NCBI GenBank assembly: GCA_963696625.1
Contig: CAVOKZ010000027.1
Span: forward strand, 1 to 47,240
Source of the DNA: JAWVFN01 sp963696625
GTDB taxonomy: Bacteria > Actinomycetota > Thermoleophilia > Solirubrobacterales > 70-9
DNA length: 47,240 nucleotides
Reading direction: 5' to 3'
The translations under genes were made by a program, and so were the position numbers. Positions 15,955 to 22,943 of this stretch are shown piece after piece. Every line of letters begins with the position of its first letter. Positions within the stretch are counted from its first letter, which is position 1. A model generated the notes under the pieces. The model ran no database searches. It was not told where the DNA came from and worked only from the letters and a program-made list of their open reading frames with translations.

Positions 15955-16326
15955 ATGGCGAGTCGCACCGAGGGCATGCAGATGCGAAGCGGGAACGACC
16001 ACACCAACACATCGGGGCTGTCGATTGACAGCGAGCAGGACGCCGAGGCGTACCGGATTCGCCTCGCGGGCGAGCTCGACCTCGCGGGCATCGAGCGCGT
16101 CGACCACGAGCTGCGGCGGGTCGAGGCGAGTGACGCCTCACGGATCGTCGTCGATCTCGGCGCCGTCGAGTTCCTCGATTCGAGCGGGGCGAGCCTTCTG
16201 CTCGACGCGGGCGGGCGCGCGGCGCACAGTGGGAAGAACCTGCGCCTCACCGGCTCGCCGTTTCCCCAGGTCCGCCGCGTGCTCGAGCTGACCGGGGTTT
16301 CCAAGCTTCTCCGCTTCGAGCCCTAG
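15955..16326 (+). CDS. STAS-domain anti-sigma factor antagonist
   Basis: The 123-residue protein contains a SpoIIAA/RsbV-like STAS domain from about residue 20. It shows the strand YRIRLAGELDLAGIERV, the phosphorylation helix start VVDLGAVEFLDSSGASLLL and a closing LTGVSKLLRF. The Ser after D-S in FLDSSG is the expected target of an anti-sigma kinase. In the family the unphosphorylated form binds the anti-sigma factor and frees a sigma factor under stress. No kinase, phosphatase or sigma gene is adjacent, so its partner is elsewhere. No clear Shine-Dalgarno precedes the first ATG, and starts at 15976 or 15982 are also possible. Its TAG stop lies in a CTAG shared with the convergent membrane-protein gene. 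Confidence 0.88.
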   Translation: MASRTEGMQMRSGNDHTNTSGLSIDSEQDAEAYRIRLAGELDLAGIERVDHELRRVEASDASRIVVDLGAVEFLDSSGASLLLDAGGRAAHSGKNLRLTGSPFPQVRRVLELTGVSKLLRFEP

Positions 16327-16943
16327 CCGGCCTCGTCCTCGATCAGATCCAGCGTCAGCTCGATCGTCGTGATCGCGCCGACCGGCTTGACGATGATCCC
16401 GGCGAGCAGCAGCCCGAGGCCCTCTTCGAACGGGTCGCCGGCTTCGCCCGGAAAGATCGCCGCACCGAGATACTTGAACGGAATCGAGAGCAGGTCGACT
16501 CCGAGCAGGGTCGCCCCCATGACGGCGAGCACGAGCCAGAAGTTTCCGCGCACGAGCTCGCGGCTGCGGCGGAACGAAGATAGGTAGCCGCGGTCCTCGA
16601 CCTCGACCAGGATCGGCGCCAGCGCGAACCAGGTGCCGAAGATGAAGGCGGGGACAACCAGCAGCAGCAGCCCGACGCCGATCAGCAGCGCGAGGCTGAT
16701 GTCGACCGCGGCCATCGTCAGATACGGAAGGTGCGGGAGCAGACCCAGCAGCTGCGGCGGGCGGCGCCCATCGCGGTCGCGCATGACGAGATGCGCGAGC
16801 ACTCCCTTGAGGAAGTAGTAGCCGAGCGCCGAGACCCCGACGGCAGCGACCGCGAGGATCCCCAGCGCCACGCTGCCGTTGCCGATCGCGTGCTCGAGGA
16901 GAAGGTCCGCATACGCCGCGAGCACCGCGGTCGGGACGAGCAC
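16323..16943 (-). CDS. Multi-pass membrane protein, 5' end uncertain
   Basis: The conserved frame gives several hydrophobic helices (ALGILAVAAVGVSALGYYFL, LALLIGVGLLLLVVPAFIF, WLVLAVMGATLLGVDLL) and a SSFRRSRELVRGNFW segment typical of actinobacterial integral membrane proteins of unknown function. In frame, the reading continues upstream of the GTG at 16943 as LGLVLREGWTTYRAHWRRII, which is the usual N-terminus of such proteins, back to 17048. There it meets repeat copy C, whose ATG (17045-17047) follows a perfect GGAGGAGG but lies one base out of frame. A one-base error would give a normal ~240-residue protein starting at 17047. No function is known. Confidence 0.7.
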   Translation of the reverse strand: MLVPTAVLAAYADLLLEHAIGNGSVALGILAVAAVGVSALGYYFLKGVLAHLVMRDRDGRRPPQLLGLLPHLPYLTMAAVDISLALLIGVGLLLLVVPAFIFGTWFALAPILVEVEDRGYLSSFRRSRELVRGNFWLVLAVMGATLLGVDLLSIPFKYLGAAIFPGEAGDPFEEGLGLLLAGIIVKPVGAITTIELTLDLIEDEAG

Positions 16944-17044
16944 GAGCGAGGAGACGCCGATGATCCGCCGCCAGTGGGCGCGATAGGTAGTCCAGCCTTC
17001 GCGCAGGACCAGGCCGAGCGGCTTGAGCCGGGCGGCGAGTCCGA

Positions 17045-17077
17045 CATAACGCCGCCTCCTCCGCTTCGCGTCCGGGG
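17045..17077 (-). repeat. Dispersed leader-like repeat, copy C (short form)
   Basis: On the minus strand the block reads CCCCGGACGCGAAGCGGAGG, continues AGGCGGCGTT and ends in ATG. It shares ~30 bases with copies B and D. It sits between the cysO stop and the membrane-protein gene and supplies the Shine-Dalgarno and a start codon for the latter, though one base out of the conserved frame. The promoter half seen in copies A and B is absent. Confidence 0.65.
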
Positions 17078-17086
17078 AACGGCGGC

Positions 17087-17365
17087 TCAGCGCGAGCCGC
17101 CGGCCATCGCCGGGAGGATGACCACGGTGTCGGAGTCCTTGACCGCCGTGTCGAGGCCGTCGAGGACGCGGACGTCCTCGTCGTTGAGATAGACGTTGAC
17201 ATAGCGGTTGAGATCGCCGTCTTCGGAGAAGAGCTGGCTCTCGGTCTCGGGATGCTCAGAGGCGAGGGCGCGAAGCACCTCGCCCACGTTGCCCCCCGCG
17301 GCCTGGACTTCGCTCTCGCCGCCGGTGTGCTGGCGCAGTATCGGTGGGACTTTGACGGTCGGCAT
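17087..17365 (-). CDS. cysO: CysO-like sulfur carrier (MoaD/ThiS family)
   Basis: The 92-residue ubiquitin-fold protein is close to mycobacterial CysO. It has MPTVKVPPILRQHTGGESEV at the start, RYVNVYLNDEDVRVLDGLD in the middle and DTVVILPAMAGG near the end. In the pathway its C-terminal glycine is adenylated and turned into a thiocarboxylate that CysM uses as sulfur donor. Here the diglycine is followed by two extra residues (Ser-Arg) before the stop, so it cannot be activated directly unless these are removed. The E1/rhodanese gene lies upstream on the same strand, with repeat copy D in the 66-base gap. Repeat copy C abuts the stop. A plain MoaD role is less likely given the CysO-specific V-N-x-Y-x-N-D-E-D-V-R core. 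Confidence 0.88.
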   Translation of the reverse strand: MPTVKVPPILRQHTGGESEVQAAGGNVGEVLRALASEHPETESQLFSEDGDLNRYVNVYLNDEDVRVLDGLDTAVKDSDTVVILPAMAGGSR

Positions 17366-17384
17366 TAGTCGCGGAACATTAAAC

Positions 17385-17428
17385 CCCCGCCGCCCCCGGA
17401 CGCGAAGCGGAGGAGGCGGCGGTTCATG
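17385..17428 (+). repeat. Dispersed leader-like repeat, copy D (short form)
   Basis: The plus strand reads CCCCCGGACGCGAAGCGGAG, continues GAGGCGGCGGTTC and ends in ATG, matching the Shine-Dalgarno and start part of copies A-C. It lies in the gap between the moeZ-like and cysO genes, both leftward, so it points against them and leads into the end of the moeZ-like gene. No gene starts from its ATG. Confidence 0.65.
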
Positions 17429-17431
17429 TGA

Positions 17432-18605
17432 TTACGCCGCGCAGAAGAGCTCGTAGTCCGGGAACTTGCCCATCTCGGACTCGGGGATCTCCGGCGCGTG
17501 CTCGCCGCAGATCGGGCAGTCGGGGTCGCGGCGGACCTTGAGCCTCGGTGAAGCGGGTGCCGAGAGCGTCGTAGAGCAGCAGGCGGCCGATCAGCGGCTC
17601 GCCGATCCCGGCGGCCAGCTTGATCACTTCGTTCGCCTGGAGCAGGCCCATGACCCCGGCCATCACTCCGAGGACGCCGGCCGCACCGCAGCTCGGCGCC
17701 ATCTCCGCCGGCGGCGGAGTCGGGTAGAGGCAGCGATAGCACGGCCCCTCGAAGGGGACGAAGGTCGAGATCTGCCCGTCGAAGGCGAGGATCGAAGCCG
17801 AAACGACCGGCTTGCGCAGCCGCACCGACGCGTCGTTGAGCAGATAGCGGGTGGGGAAGTTGTCGGCGCCGTCGACGATGATGTCGTAGTCGGAGATGAT
17901 CTCGAGGATGTTGGTCGCGTCGAGGCGGGTCTGGTGCTCGACCACCTTGACGTCGGGGTTGAGCGCCTCGATCGCGACGCGCGCCGAGGACGACTTCGGA
18001 GTGCCGACGCGCTCGAGGTTGTGGATCACCTGGCGCTGCAGGTTCGACTCGTCGACGACGTCGTCGTCGACGATGCCGAGCGTGCCGATGCCGGCGGCGG
18101 CGAGGTAGAGCGCGGTCGGAGCGCCGAGGCCGCCGGCGCCGAGCAGCAGCACCTTCGCGCCCAGCAACTTGACCTGGCCTTCGACGCCGACCTCGGGGAG
18201 AAGCGTGTGCCGCGAATAGCGCATGCGCTGATCGGGGGTAAGCCCTTCGGGCTCGACCACCGGCAGCCCCTGCTCGGCCCAGGCGACGATCCCGCCCTCG
18301 AGCGAGGCGGCGTTGTCGTAGCCGAGCTCCTCGGCGAGGCGGCTGGCGCCGCGCGCCGAGCGGTTACCTGTGGCGCACTGGAGGATCACGCGCTGGTGCT
18401 TGTCGGGGGCGACCTCGGCGATCTTGTCGACGATGTCGGCCGGCGGGATCAGGGTCGAACCCTCGATGTAGCTCATCTGCCGCTCGTGCGGCTCGCGCGT
18501 GTCGACGATCACCGCGTCGCCGGAGGCCAGCTCCTGCTGGGCCTCGTCGGGCGTGACCTCTTCAATTCTCTGCTTTACGAATTCAAGCGGCTCTGTCGTA
18601 GCCAA
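17432..18605 (-). CDS. moeZ: E1-like adenylyltransferase with N-terminal rhodanese domain (MoeZ/MoeBR-like), frameshifted near its end
   Basis: The protein would activate a ubiquitin-like carrier (CysO, and perhaps MoaD or ThiS) and transfer sulfur to it. Residues 15-115 are a rhodanese domain with VDTREPHE and the persulfide loop LQCATGNRSARG. Residues ~125-370 are a ThiF/MoeB domain with RYSRHTLLPEVG, the nucleotide loop LLLGAGGLGAPTALYL, DDDVVDESNLQRQV and the zinc CYRC. Characterised MoeZ has E1 first and rhodanese last, so the order is reversed here. At 17543-17544 an extra C (plus strand) shifts the frame. Removing it restores ELKVRRDPDCPICGEH with the second zinc CxxC and the end YELFCAA before a TAA at 17432. 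As read, the protein ends in an unrelated tail at 17424. Confidence 0.87.
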
Positions 18606-18620
18606 AGTTCCTCAATCTCC

Positions 18621-18675
18621 TAATCCTGATCAGGTTTACTTCAAAAAGTATAGCGAGGGCCCTGGCCCTGCGCAA
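18621..18675 (-). promoter_or_regulatory. Promoter and palindromic operator of the moeZ-like gene
   Basis: On the minus strand TTGCGC (18670-18675) and TATACT (18647-18652) are 17 bases apart, predicting a start near 18640. Immediately downstream, 18621-18638 is the near-perfect palindrome TAATCCTGATCAGGTTTA, which has the TAA..CC......GG..TTA layout of Rrf2/CymR-type operators. A repressor bound there would block transcription just after initiation. CCTGATCAGG and CTTCAAAAAGT are echoed at the cysM promoter. Confidence 0.6.
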
Positions 18676-18677
18676 GC

Positions 18678-19106
18678 CTAGCCGCCGAGCTCGGGCGGGA
18701 GGGCCTGCGGCCCGTCGGGATACAGCTCGGCGAGCTGCTCCTCGGTCATCTCGAGCGTGCTCGTCACCGCGGCGGGCGGCGCGGCGACGATGAACCAGAG
18801 CGCGTCGGCGTCGGTGTCATTGAAGACCTGGCGCACCTCCTCGGCCGTGACGAGGACCGAAGAGAGCGGTTCGAGGGTCAGTACCTCATCCCCCACCCTC
18901 ATCCGCCCAGTTCCCTCGAGCACGACGTAGAGCTCCTCGTCTGACTGGTCGCGGTGCTTGGTCGACGCCTGGCCCGGCTTCAGCCGCCAGAAGCGGGCAC
19001 CCATCTGCTTCGAGGAGAGCTGCTTGGCGAGGTCGGTGTTGTCGACCTTCATCTGGTTCGACGGCCGCCAGAAGGCGTCATCGGCGTGAAGGACGCGGTA
19101 GGCCAG
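18678..19106 (-). CDS. Cupin-domain protein
   Basis: The reading gives a single-domain cupin of about 140 residues. Motif 1 is GQASTKHRDQSDEELYVVLEGTG, in which His and Glu ligands can be placed (H..E pattern), and motif 2 lies around LEPLSSVLVTAEEVRQVFN. Motif 2 lacks the usual metal His, so metal binding may be weakened. The conserved start YRVLHADDAFWRPSNQMKVDN begins before the first ATG (19052), so I extended to a CTG at 19106, 5 bases after the htpX stop. An ATG start at 19052 would drop about 18 conserved residues. The gene follows htpX on the same strand. Its role is unknown; such cupins are often sugar- or antibiotic-linked sensors or isomerases. Confidence 0.72.
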   Translation of the reverse strand: MAYRVLHADDAFWRPSNQMKVDNTDLAKQLSSKQMGARFWRLKPGQASTKHRDQSDEELYVVLEGTGRMRVGDEVLTLEPLSSVLVTAEEVRQVFNDTDADALWFIVAAPPAAVTSTLEMTEEQLAELYPDGPQALPPELGG

Positions 19107-19111
19107 GGCCC

Positions 19112-19972
19112 CTAGGAAATCGCCGGGCGCATCTGGCGGAGGCGGCGAACTCGCTCCTCCGTCGGCGGGTGGGTCGAGAACAGGCCCGCGATGCCGCCGG
19201 CCTTGAACGGCTTGACGATGTAGAGCGGCTCGGTCGCCTGGTTGACCTGCATCGGCTGGGCCTCGACGCCGCCCTCGAGGCGCAGCAGGGCGCTCGCGAG
19301 CGACTCGGGATTGCCGGACAGCTCGGCGCCGCCGGCGTCGGCGGCGAACTCGCGCTGACGCGAGACCGCCATCTGGATCAGCGCGGCGGCGATCGGGGCG
19401 AGCAGCACCAGGGCCAGCGAGGCGACGAGGCTGAGCGGCGACTCGTCGTCGCCGCCGAACCACATCATCATGTAGGCGAGGTAGGTGATCGCGCCGCCGA
19501 TCGAGGCGGCGATCGTGGTGATCAGGATGTCGCGGTTCCTGACGTGGGTCAGCTCGTGGCCGAGGACGCCCTTGAGCTCCTCGTCGCTCATCGTGTCGAG
19601 CAGCCCCTGGGTCGCGGCGACCGCCGAGTGCTTGGGGTTGCGGCCGGTGGCGAACGCGTTGGGCTGCGCCTGAGGGATGACGTAGAGCTTCGGCATCGGC
19701 AACTGGGCGCGCGTGGTCATCTCGCGGATCATCTGGTACATCTTCGGCTGCTCTTCCTCGGTGACCGGCTTGGCGCCGGCCATCTTCAGCGCGATCTTGT
19801 CGCTGAACCAGTACTGGATCAGGTTGAAGAAGAGGGCGCCGATCAGGAACAGCAGGGCGACCTCGGGGCCGCCGATCAGGGCGCCGATTACGACCAGGAA
19901 GCCGGTGAGGGTCGCGAGCAGGAGGGTCGTCCTGATCGCCGCGCTGAAGGTGGATCGCTTGGTGGTGGTCAT
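19112..19972 (-). CDS. htpX: Membrane zinc metallopeptidase HtpX
   Basis: This M48 protease is anchored in the membrane and degrades damaged membrane proteins. The 286 residues have two N-terminal helices (TTLLLATLTGFLVVIGALIG and VALLFLIGALFFNLIQYWF), then IPQAQPNAFATGRNPKHSAVAATQ split over the conserved region. The zinc helix is LKGVLGHELTHVRNRD near residue 139, and a second pair of helices (AASIGGAITYLAYMMMW, ALVLLAPIAAALIQMA) follows. The Glu ligand is in EFAADAGGAEL, and FSTHPPTEERVRRL lies near the end. Length is normal. A perfect TATAAT (19982-19987, minus strand) lies only ten bases before the ATG, so the message is probably leaderless. It diverges from rrf2, and the Rrf2-type inverted repeat lies between them. 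Confidence 0.95.
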   Translation of the reverse strand: MTTTKRSTFSAAIRTTLLLATLTGFLVVIGALIGGPEVALLFLIGALFFNLIQYWFSDKIALKMAGAKPVTEEEQPKMYQMIREMTTRAQLPMPKLYVIPQAQPNAFATGRNPKHSAVAATQGLLDTMSDEELKGVLGHELTHVRNRDILITTIAASIGGAITYLAYMMMWFGGDDESPLSLVASLALVLLAPIAAALIQMAVSRQREFAADAGGAELSGNPESLASALLRLEGGVEAQPMQVNQATEPLYIVKPFKAGGIAGLFSTHPPTEERVRRLRQMRPAIS

Positions 19973-20001
19973 CTGCCGGGAATTATACGGAACTGCTCGC
20001 C

Positions 20002-20024
20002 AATCCGACCTATTCAGTAGGATT
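20002..20024 (+). promoter_or_regulatory. Candidate Rrf2 operator between htpX and rrf2
   Basis: Half-sites AATCC (20002-20006) and GGATT (20020-20024) flank an inner CCTATTCAGTAGG inverted repeat. TAGGAT (20018-20023) is also a plausible -10 for rrf2, so binding would repress rrf2 itself. A closely similar stretch precedes sufB (25042-25067): AATCC, then GAC, TA, and GTAGGA in the same order. Confidence 0.6.
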
Positions 20025-20030
20025 TAAGTA

Positions 20031-20501
20031 GTGCTTTTCTCGACGCGAGCGGAATATGGAGTGCGGCTGATGGTCGAATTGGGCCGCCAGGAAGACGAGG
20101 CCATGGTCTCGCTCGGAGCGGTGGCCGAGGCCGAGAACCTGCCCCTCTCCTACCTCGAGCACCTCGCCGCCAAGCTGCGCAAGGCCGACCTCGTCGTCAG
20201 CCAGCGCGGCGCCCACGGCGGCTACGCGCTCGCCCGCCCGGCCTCCAAGATCGAGATGCTCGAGGTGGTGCAGGCGCTCGAGGGGCAGATCTCGCCGATG
20301 GAGTGCTTCCACGAGACTCCCGAGGGCAAGGTTCTCTGTTCGCACGAGGCCGACGACCACGAAGCGTGCGCGACCAAGCTTCTCTGGACCCGGGTGCAGG
20401 GCGGCGTCAGCAAGGCGCTCGCCGGCACCACGCTCGCCGAGCTGGTCGAGTTCACCGAGCAGCAGAGCCCGGCGCGAACCAAAGCGCCGAGCGCCGCGTA
20501 A
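20031..20501 (+). CDS. Rrf2-family transcriptional regulator (IscR/SufR-like)
   Basis: The 156-residue winged-helix regulator begins with the family signature MLFSTRAEYGVRLMVELGRQ. It continues with LPLSYLEHLAAKLRKADLVVSQRGAHGGYALARPASKI, the recognition helix and wing shown here in pieces. MECFHETPEGKVLC then HEACATKLLW supply three cysteines spaced like those that hold the Fe-S cluster in IscR and SufR. It is therefore a likely sensor of Fe-S status that controls the suf genes directly downstream. The GTG start lies seven bases after a TAGGAT -10, so the transcript is probably leaderless. The operator overlapping that -10 suggests autoregulation. sufC follows 40 bases later with a GGAG site. 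Confidence 0.92.
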   Translation: MLFSTRAEYGVRLMVELGRQEDEAMVSLGAVAEAENLPLSYLEHLAAKLRKADLVVSQRGAHGGYALARPASKIEMLEVVQALEGQISPMECFHETPEGKVLCSHEADDHEACATKLLWTRVQGGVSKALAGTTLAELVEFTEQQSPARTKAPSAA

Positions 20502-20541
20502 CGCGGCCGGCACAGAAACCCCCGACACGATTTGGAGACAG

Positions 20542-21306
20542 ATGGCTGAGCTTGAGATTCGCAACCTGCACGTGAAGGTCGAGGACAAGGAGATCCTCAA
20601 GGGACTCGATCTCGAAGTCGAGACGGGCAAGATCCACGCCCTGATGGGGCCGAACGGCTCCGGCAAGTCCACCCTCGCCAACGCGATCATGGGCCACCCC
20701 GCCTACGACGTCACCGAGGGCACGATCACCTTCAAGGGCGAGGACATGACCGAGGCCAGCCCCGAGCAGCGTTCGCGGGCCGGCATGTTCATGGCCTTCC
20801 AGTACCCCGTCGCGATCCCCGGCGTCACCGTGACCAAGTTCCTGCGGATGGCGATGAACGCCCACCGAGAGGCGACCGGCGAAAAGGAGATCAAGCTCAA
20901 GGACTTCCGCAAGACGGTGACCGAGGCGATGGAGCTCGCCAACATCCCCGAGGACTTCTCCTCGCGCTATCTCAATGACGGCTTCTCCGGCGGCGAGAAG
21001 AAGCGGATGGAGATCCTCCAGCTCGCGCTGCTGCGGCCCGAGATCGCGGTCCTCGACGAGACCGACTCGGGGCTCGACATCGACGCCCTGCGCGTGGTCG
21101 CCGACGGCGTCAACCGCTTTGCCGGCCCCGACATGGGCGTCCTGATCATCACCCACTACCAGCGCATCCTGCATCTGGTCAAGCCCGACGCGGTCCACGT
21201 CATGTACCAGGGCCGGATCGTCAAGGAGGGCGGGCCCGAGCTCGTCGACGAGCTCGAGGCCAAGGGCTATGGCTGGATCACCGACGAGGTGGCCGCGAAG
21301 GCGTAG
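20542..21306 (+). CDS. sufC: SufC, Fe-S assembly ATPase
   Basis: SufC is the ATPase of the SufBCD scaffold that builds Fe-S clusters in the cytoplasm. The 254 residues contain ELEIRNLHVKVEDKEILKGL, Walker A GPNGSGKSTLANAIMGHP, the SufC-specific SRAGMFMAFQYPVAIPGVT, the signature FSGGEKKRMEILQLAL and Walker B AVLDETDSGLDIDAL. ITHYQRIL provides the H-loop. Length and motifs are normal. The gene follows rrf2 and is separated from the sufS ATG by 5 bases. In many relatives sufB and sufD come before sufC, whereas here they lie 4 kb away beyond an oppositely oriented block. Confidence 0.97.
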   Translation: MAELEIRNLHVKVEDKEILKGLDLEVETGKIHALMGPNGSGKSTLANAIMGHPAYDVTEGTITFKGEDMTEASPEQRSRAGMFMAFQYPVAIPGVTVTKFLRMAMNAHREATGEKEIKLKDFRKTVTEAMELANIPEDFSSRYLNDGFSGGEKKRMEILQLALLRPEIAVLDETDSGLDIDALRVVADGVNRFAGPDMGVLIITHYQRILHLVKPDAVHVMYQGRIVKEGGPELVDELEAKGYGWITDEVAAKA

Positions 21307-21311
21307 CTCCG

Positions 21312-22563
21312 ATGGAGCCGACGGCGACGACAACCGGCTTCGACCTGGCCAAGATCCGGGCCGCGTTCCCGGCGCTGGAGCGCGAGGTCAACGGCAAGCC
21401 GGTCGCCTACCTCGACTCGGGCGCCAGCTCCCAGCAGGTGCTCGCCTCGATCCAGGCGGTCGACCGCTACCAGCGGCGCCACCACTCCAACGTCCACCGC
21501 GGCTCGCACACGCTCTCGGCCGAGGCCACGGCGGCCTACGAGGGCGCGAGGGCGACGGTCGCCGACCACATCGGCGCCGCCGATCGCCGCGAGCTGATCT
21601 TCGTCCGCAACGCGACCGAGGCGATCAACCTCGTCGCCCGCGCCTGGGGCGACGCCGGCGTCGGCGCCGGCGACCGCATCCTGCTGACCGAGATGGAGCA
21701 CCACTCCAACGTCGTCCCCTGGCAGCAGCTCGCCGAGCGCGCCGGCGCCGAGATCGACTGGGCGCCGGTCACCGACGAAGGCCTGCTCGACATGGAGGCG
21801 TTCGCCGAGCTCGTCGCCAAGGGCCCGAAGCTCGTCGCCGTCGCCCACGTCTCCAACGTGCTCGGCACGACCAACCCGCTGAGAGAGATCTCGGAGCTTC
21901 GCCCACGACGCCGGCGCGCTGGTGCTCGCCGACGGGGCGCAGGCCGCGCCCAAGTTCCCGCTCGACATGGCCGAGCTCGGCGTCGACTTCTACGCCCTCA
22001 CCGGCCACAAGGCCTACGGGCCGACCGGGATCGGCGCCCTCTGGGGCCGCTTCGAGCTGCTCGACGCGATGCCCCCCTTCCTCGGCGGCGGCTCGATGAT
22101 CAAGAAGGTGACCAAGGAGAAGACGACCTACGCCGACCTCCCCGCCCGCTTCGAGGCCGGCACCCCGGCGATCGCCCAGGCGATCGGCCTCGCCGCAGCG
22201 ATCCGCTGGCTCGACAGCGTCGGCATGGACGCGGTCCTCGCCCACGAGCGCGAGACCGCGGACTACGCGCTCGAGCAGCTGGCCGACGTCGAGGGCCTCA
22301 CCGTCTTCGGCCCCCCGCGCTCGCCCGAGCGCGTCGGCCCAGTCAGCTTCGAGCTCGACGGCGTCCACGCCCACGACGTCTCCGAGATCCTCGACCGCCA
22401 CGGGATCGCGGTCCGCGCCGGCCACCACTGCGCCCAGCCGCTGATGGATCGCCTCGGCGTCACCGCCACCGCGCGTGCCAGCTTCGGCGTGTACACGACG
22501 CACGAGGAGATCGACCGCCTCCTCGAAGGCCTCGACGACGCCCGCCGCGTCTTCGGCCTTTAG
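21312..22563 (+). CDS. sufS: Cysteine desulfurase SufS, interrupted by a one-base frameshift
   Basis: SufS removes sulfur from cysteine with PLP and passes it to SufU. Frame 1 reads FDLAKIRAAFPALEREVNGK, YLDSGASSQQVLASI, HHSNVHRGSHTLSAEAT and HVSNVLGTTNPLREISEL. At 21895-21898 (GAGCTTCGCC) one extra T shifts the frame. Without it the text continues AHDAGALVLADGAQAAPKF, then the PLP lysine in ALTGHKAYGPTGIGALWG. The catalytic Cys follows in RAGHHCAQPLMDRLGV and a normal end at 22563. The total without the shift is about 416 residues, as expected. As read, frame 1 runs into an Arg-rich tail. SufS is usually essential, so a sequence error is a serious alternative to real inactivation. The stop overlaps the convergent SpoIIAA-like gene. 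Confidence 0.93.
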
Positions 22564-22943
22564 CCGGCTTCCTCCTCGCGGGCGAGCCAGGTCTTGGCGT
22601 CCTCGAGCTCGGCCTCGTCGAAGACCTTGAACTCGCCGGGGGCCGCCCAACTGAACACCTTCGAGAGGCGCTTGGCCCAGCCGATGTCGGTGACGACGGC
22701 TGTCCGCTCCCAGTGATCGCGCTTGACGAAGCCGAACTCGAGGTCGGCCTTGATGGCGTCCCAGATCGCCCGCGGGTCCTCGTGAAGGTGGTCGACCACG
22801 GTCAGCACACGCAGCTTGCCGCCGTCGTCGACCACCTCGCGGATCGGGCCCAGCGCGGCGGCGTGCAGCTCGTCGGCGGTGATCTCACCGGCGGCCTTGA
22901 AGCCGAGGGTGCCGGGCGGCATGTCGGGAATCGGATCGATCAC
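22560..22943 (-). CDS. SpoIIAA-like (STAS-fold) protein
   Basis: The 127-residue protein resembles the SpoIIAA-like family (DUF3478). It has GTLGFKAAGEITADELHAAA at the start, VLTVVDHLHEDPRAIWDAIK in the middle, FVKRDHWERTAVVTDIGWAK and a late FSWAAPGEFKVFDEAELEDA. The family has a STAS-like fold and may bind lipids or partner proteins, but no reaction is known. The GTG start at 22943 overlaps the TGA that ends the DUF2207 tail (GTGA), showing that the two once formed a coupled pair. It is convergent with sufS and the stops overlap. A much longer reading on this strand would be a shadow of the DUF2207 region and is rejected. Confidence 0.82.
   Translation of the reverse strand: MIDPIPDMPPGTLGFKAAGEITADELHAAALGPIREVVDDGGKLRVLTVVDHLHEDPRAIWDAIKADLEFGFVKRDHWERTAVVTDIGWAKRLSKVFSWAAPGEFKVFDEAELEDAKTWLAREEEAG

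Noticed and set aside
18678..19463. 261-codon frame extending the cupin into htpX
   Set aside because: The first ~115 codons are an Arg-rich shadow of htpX on the same strand.
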